NCBI RefSeq assembly: GCF_021191705.1
Contig: NZ_JAIWPU010000029.1
Location: forward strand, 1-54,846
DNA length: 54,846 bases
Direction of reading: 5' to 3'
Origin: Proluteimonas flavola
GTDB lineage: Bacteria; Pseudomonadota; Gammaproteobacteria; Xanthomonadales; Xanthomonadaceae
In this document: positions 49,975 through 54,846 of the stretch, one piece after another
Layout: every line of letters starts with the position of its first letter
How positions within the stretch are numbered: position 1 is the stretch's first letter
The notes under the pieces: model-generated
The model's input: only the letters and a program-made list of their open reading frames with translations
The model's database searches: none
Told to the model about the DNA's origin: nothing
Position numbers and translations under genes: made by a program

Positions 49975-50486
49975 CTACGTCGTCTCGCACGCCGCGCGCG
50001 CAATATGCTGGCGCGCCTCGTCGCCCCAGACCACCGGCGCGACCTCGGGCCGCGATATCACCACGGCCTGGGTGAAGCCGATATCTCCACCGAAACCGTT
50101 CTTCGAATTGACCGCCAGGCAGACGATCTCGCCACCCTGCAACTGCCGTCCGTGGCGGAACCTGGCAGTGGACGGATCGCACAGGTGATCGAGTATCCGC
50201 GCACGTGCGAGCAGCAGCTTCGCGTTCGCGGCCGGAGCGCTCCGCTCCGCTGACGCAGTTGCCCTGGTTTGATCGCGATCCGCGCTGCGAGGCGGCGCAC
50301 TCGGCGTGGCTGGCGATGCGGTTGCCGACGCGAACGACTGGGCCGATGCGCCGGATGGCGCCATAACCGGCGCCCCACGCGATGCACGAGCGCATCGTAG
50401 CCCCCACGCATTTCGGTCCAGGCCGTGCCCGCGCCGATGACGCCCATCACGGCAAGCGCTATCAACACCGTCTTGGTGAGCTTCAT
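49975..50486 (-). pseudogene. secreted small protein gene with a probable frameshift
   Basis: An ATG at 50486 with a strong AGGAGGAGC ribosome site encodes a signal peptide or anchor, MKLTKTVLIALAVMGVIGAG, then TAWTEMRGG. That frame then turns into Arg-rich sequence. A second frame continues with Ser/Ala/Pro-rich linker and a compact domain: LLARARILDHLCDPSTARFR, then GGEIVCLAVNSKNGFGGDIG ending near CETT. The NxKNxFGGxxGF pattern with two Cys occurs in small secreted proteins of unknown function. The frame change lies between about 50290 and 50420. A sequencing error cannot be excluded; the gene may be intact in the organism. Confidence 0.6.
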
Positions 50487-50654
50487 ATCGCTCCTCCTGA
50501 GCTGCAGATTGTCCTGTCGGCACTCTAGTGTCGCGTCACGCGAAACATCGATCGTCAGTGGCGCCGTCCCAAACACCCGTTGCAAAGTAGCGCAAAGCGA
50601 CTCTCACCAGGCAGCGAGATCCGGCAACGTCGAATATGCGAGTCGAATCGGAGT

Positions 50655-50744
50655 TGGCGGAGAGAGTGGGATTCGAACCCACGGAAGGTTTGATCCTTCG
50701 GCGGTTTTCAAGACCGCTGCCTTAAACCACTCGGCCATCTCTCC
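50655..50744 (-). tRNA. tRNA-Ser (anticodon UGA)
   Basis: A 90-nucleotide class II tRNA including an encoded CCA (50657-50655). The acceptor stem pairs GGAGAGA with TCTCTCC. The anticodon TGA lies at 50710-50708 in CTTGAAA. The T arm reads GTGGGTTCGAATCCCAC, and a long variable arm is present (GCCGAAGGATCAAACCTTCC region). It decodes UCA-type codons. Confidence 0.97.
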
Positions 50745-50844
50745 GATGTGTCCCACTCCATCACCAGCGCCGCTGACGCGGCGTCGGCGGTTGACCATCG
50801 AGCGGCGAAGAAAACGCTGCGCGCTCACGCGTGGCGTTGCGCGA

Positions 50845-51846
50845 TCACGTCATTGTCGCACGCACCGCGGCGGTGGCGATACGCGGCGGCGGGATGGCAC
50901 CGGCGGTCGGCTTCTTGTCGCAGTTGCGGCAGTCGAGGCTGGAGGCTTCGATCAGCGGCGGCAACTTCTCGGCGAGGAAGTCGATGAAGACGCGCACCGC
51001 CGGCAGCAGCCCGCGGCGCGAGGCGAACACGGCGTGGGCGATGCCCAGCGGCAGGTGCCAGTCGGGCAGCACCACTTCCAGTTCGCCGTTGCGCACGGCT
51101 TCGGCGCACAGGGTTTCGGGCAGCATCGTGATGCCGAGGCCCTGCTTGGCCAGCGCCATCAGCATCGGGAAATCGAAGCCTGCAACGCGCGGCTTGAGTT
51201 CGACGCGGCGCGTGGTGCCGTCGTTGGCCTGCAGGTCCCAGCGCTGCTTCACTTCGTCCTCGCCCATGCTCATCGTGGTGTGCTGGTCGAGTTCGTCGGG
51301 ATCTTTCGGGCGGCCCATGCGGTCGAGATAGCCCGGGCTGGCGACCAGCAGTTCCTGGATCTGGCCGAAGCTGCGCATCACCAGGCTGCCGTCGTCGTCG
51401 AGCTTGGAGCGCACACGCACCGCGACGTCGAAGCCTTCGTTGATGACGTCGACGCGGCGGTTGCTGACGTGCAACTGCACGCGCACCTGCGGATAGCGCG
51501 CGAGGAACTCGGGCAGCATCTGCGGAATCGACTGCTGGGCGATGCTGACCGGCACACTAACCCGCACCAGTCCGCGCGGTTCGGCGCTGAGACGGTCGAC
51601 GACCTCACGAGCCGCAGTGGCCTCAGCGAGCATCGACTGCGCATGGCGGAACACGCTCTGGCCGACATCCGTCACTGCGAAGCGACGCGTGGAACGCTGC
51701 AGAAGACGCACGCCCAGCTCGGTTTCCAGCTGGCTGATGCGGCGGCTCAGACGCGATTTCGGAATGCCGAGGGCACGTTCGGCAGCGGCGAAGCCACCGT
51801 GCTCGACGACCATCGCGAAGTAGTACAGATCGTTGAGATCCTGCAT
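50845..51846 (-). CDS. LysR family transcriptional regulator
   Basis: A 333-residue product. The N-terminal winged helix-turn-helix is NDLYYFAMVVEHGGFAAAER, ALGIPKSRLSRRISQLETEL, as in the LysR family. The effector domain (about 90-290) begins GLVRVSVPVSIAQQSI. It belongs by look to the group that includes quinone and stress regulators (DVAVRVRSKLDDDGSLVMR). The C-terminal tail CRNCDKKPTAG is unusual and Cys-containing. MQDLNDLYYF at 51846 is the family-like start; the ATG at 51864 is possible. Its target is unknown; serS is divergent from no gene here but lies upstream on the same strand. Confidence 0.92.
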   Translation of the reverse strand: MQDLNDLYYFAMVVEHGGFAAAERALGIPKSRLSRRISQLETELGVRLLQRSTRRFAVTDVGQSVFRHAQSMLAEATAAREVVDRLSAEPRGLVRVSVPVSIAQQSIPQMLPEFLARYPQVRVQLHVSNRRVDVINEGFDVAVRVRSKLDDDGSLVMRSFGQIQELLVASPGYLDRMGRPKDPDELDQHTTMSMGEDEVKQRWDLQANDGTTRRVELKPRVAGFDFPMLMALAKQGLGITMLPETLCAEAVRNGELEVVLPDWHLPLGIAHAVFASRRGLLPAVRVFIDFLAEKLPPLIEASSLDCRNCDKKPTAGAIPPPRIATAAVRATMT

Positions 51847-51966
51847 GTGGGGGAACCTCGCCATCGGAACAATCCGCGACATTCCATCACCTTTATTCCA
51901 ATTTCGCAACAGACTGTATCTATCGCTGCCATTCGTTCCAAATACGACGCAGGTCTCCCACTTCGA

Positions 51967-54053
<2,087 letters not shown>

Positions 54054-54135
54054 CCGCGGCGCTTTCGCACTGCACATCGCGTCCACATTCTGCGTGGGAC
54101 GCTCGCCGCACTCATTCAGGCAAGGAGGTGCGGCC

Positions 54136-54693
54136 ATGAACGACCCCGTGCAGCGTCCCATCAATCCGCCACCGCAGGATCCGCCCCCGCCCGAACCGCC
54201 ACGCAAGGGCTCCAGCCCGCTGGTGTGGATCCTGCTGCTCGTCGTGCTTGTCGCGCTGGGCTGGTATGCGCTGAGCCAGCGCGGTACCACAGGCACGCCC
54301 GAACTGCCGCCCACACCGGTCATCGACGATCCGGCCGCGCCGCCCGTCGAGCGCGAGCCGACGACGACGCCCCGCACCACGCCGCGTGCCGAAACCGCGC
54401 CTGCCCGCCCCGCCGACCGTGAGGCGCGGCCGGTCGCGCAGCCGGAAATCCCGTATCCGCCGGCCGCCGCGCGCAGCCGCGAGGAAGGCTCGCTGATCCT
54501 GCTGGTGCAGGTGGACGCGAACGGCAATGCCACCGACGTGACCGTGGAGAAGCGCAGCGGTTCGCGCGATCTCGATCGCGCCGCGCAGCAGGCAGTGCGC
54601 GACTGGAAGTTCGAACCGGCGATCAAGGGCGGCAAGCCGAGCGCGAGCGCGGTGCGCGTGCCGATCGACTTCACGCTGCAGGATGCAGGCTGA
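54136..54693 (+). CDS. TonB-like energy transducer protein, copy 2
   Basis: A 185-residue product with a Pro-rich cytoplasmic start (NPPPQDPPPPEPPRKG), one membrane anchor (LVWILLLVVLVALGWYAL, about 28-46), a Thr/Pro-rich linker and a TonB C-terminal domain (IPYPPAAARSREEGSLILLV; RAAQQAVRDWKFEPAIKGGK). AAGGAGGTG lies before the ATG. The C-terminal domain is similar to that of the gene 82 bases upstream, which suggests duplication. Confidence 0.85.
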   Translation: MNDPVQRPINPPPQDPPPPEPPRKGSSPLVWILLLVVLVALGWYALSQRGTTGTPELPPTPVIDDPAAPPVEREPTTTPRTTPRAETAPARPADREARPVAQPEIPYPPAAARSREEGSLILLVQVDANGNATDVTVEKRSGSRDLDRAAQQAVRDWKFEPAIKGGKPSASAVRVPIDFTLQDAG

Positions 54694-54722
54694 TCACGCA
54701 GTTCAAAACGCGCTGAACGCAG

Positions 54723-54755
54723 AACGCCCGCATCTTTCGGATGCGGGCGTTTTTC
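54723..54755 (+). terminator. terminator after the TonB-like genes
   Basis: AACGCCCGCATC / GATGCGGGCGTT, a 12-pair perfect stem with a TTTCG loop and a T tract, 29 bases after the stop codon. Confidence 0.9.
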
Positions 54756-54772
54756 TTTGGACGATCCGGAAC

Positions 54773-54842
54773 CTGTGGGAGCGCGCTTGCGCGCGATTGG
54801 TGTACTCAGAACCGCCCATCGCGCGCAAGCGCGCTCCCACAG
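54773..54842. repeat. GTGGGAGCGCGC-type repeat, copy 3
   Basis: CTGTGGGAGCGCGCTTGCGC is answered by GCGCAAGCGCGCTCCCACAG, nearly perfect arms of about 25 bases with a short unpaired centre. It lies 17 bases after the terminator at the window end. Confidence 0.9.
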
Positions 54843-54846
54843 AAGC

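Noticed and set aside
50077..50084. GCCGATAT as a further sigma-28 box
   Set aside because: It lies inside the coding region of a gene on the other strand and lacks a -35 element at 15 bases.

Overview
The window is a gene-dense, GC-rich chromosomal segment of a motile gammaproteobacterium, most likely family Xanthomonadaceae/Lysobacteraceae (Lysobacter, Luteimonas or a relative). This rests on gene order, protein character, the high GC and dispersed palindromes of types common in that family. No taxon was confirmed by a search.

Region 1 (1-3070): the 3' end of a chemoreceptor with a CheR-docking tail, then a tightly overlapping cheR-cheD-cheB operon behind a sigma-28-type promoter. Region 2 (3335-19517): a housekeeping block, rarA, lolA, ftsK, ald on the minus strand, then trxB, a metallophosphoesterase, a FemAB/GNAT-like protein, aat, infA and a DUF885 peptidase on plus, then clpA/clpS on minus. 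The order resembles the E. coli serS-rarA-lolA-ftsK-lrp-trxB-cydDC-aat-infA-clpA-clpS neighbourhood, with ald where E. coli has lrp. Region 3 (19603-22326): a small secreted protein, a NUDIX hydrolase, mnmA and hflD in one overlapping operon. Region 4 (22520-31787): a receptor-like chemotaxis protein behind a sigma-28 promoter, a four-PAS GGDEF-EAL protein, a NarX-type histidine kinase next to a degenerate-GGDEF/EAL/REC protein, and a second PAS histidine kinase.

Region 5 (31860-47313) is the early and late flagellar cluster: flgN, flgM and flgA on minus, then cheV and flgBCDEFGHIJKL-fliC on plus. Promoter-like sequences fit a two-step hierarchy. Sigma-54 sites (GG/GC type) precede flgA, flgB and flgG. 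Sigma-28 sites with an exact 15-base spacer precede cheR, the 22520 receptor, flgM, cheV and fliC. The cluster stops after fliC, where fliD/fliS would be expected, at a decayed integrase next to ssrA (tmRNA).

Region 6 (47391-54846): integrase relic, ssrA, a manganese-riboswitch-controlled mntP, a glycine-rich membrane protein, a frameshifted secreted protein, tRNA-Ser(UGA), a LysR regulator, serS and two TonB-like proteins.

I found no CRISPR array, toxin-antitoxin pair, defence island or intact mobile element. The most interesting signals are the flagellar promoter set with an apparently leaderless cheV, a 163-bp MITE-like palindrome, several families of intergenic inverted repeats, a terminator in the ald leader, the unusual NarX-kinase/EAL-REC pair, and the ssrA integrase scar at the end of the flagellar cluster. 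The poly-G/poly-C block at 34429-34565 is probably an assembly artefact.
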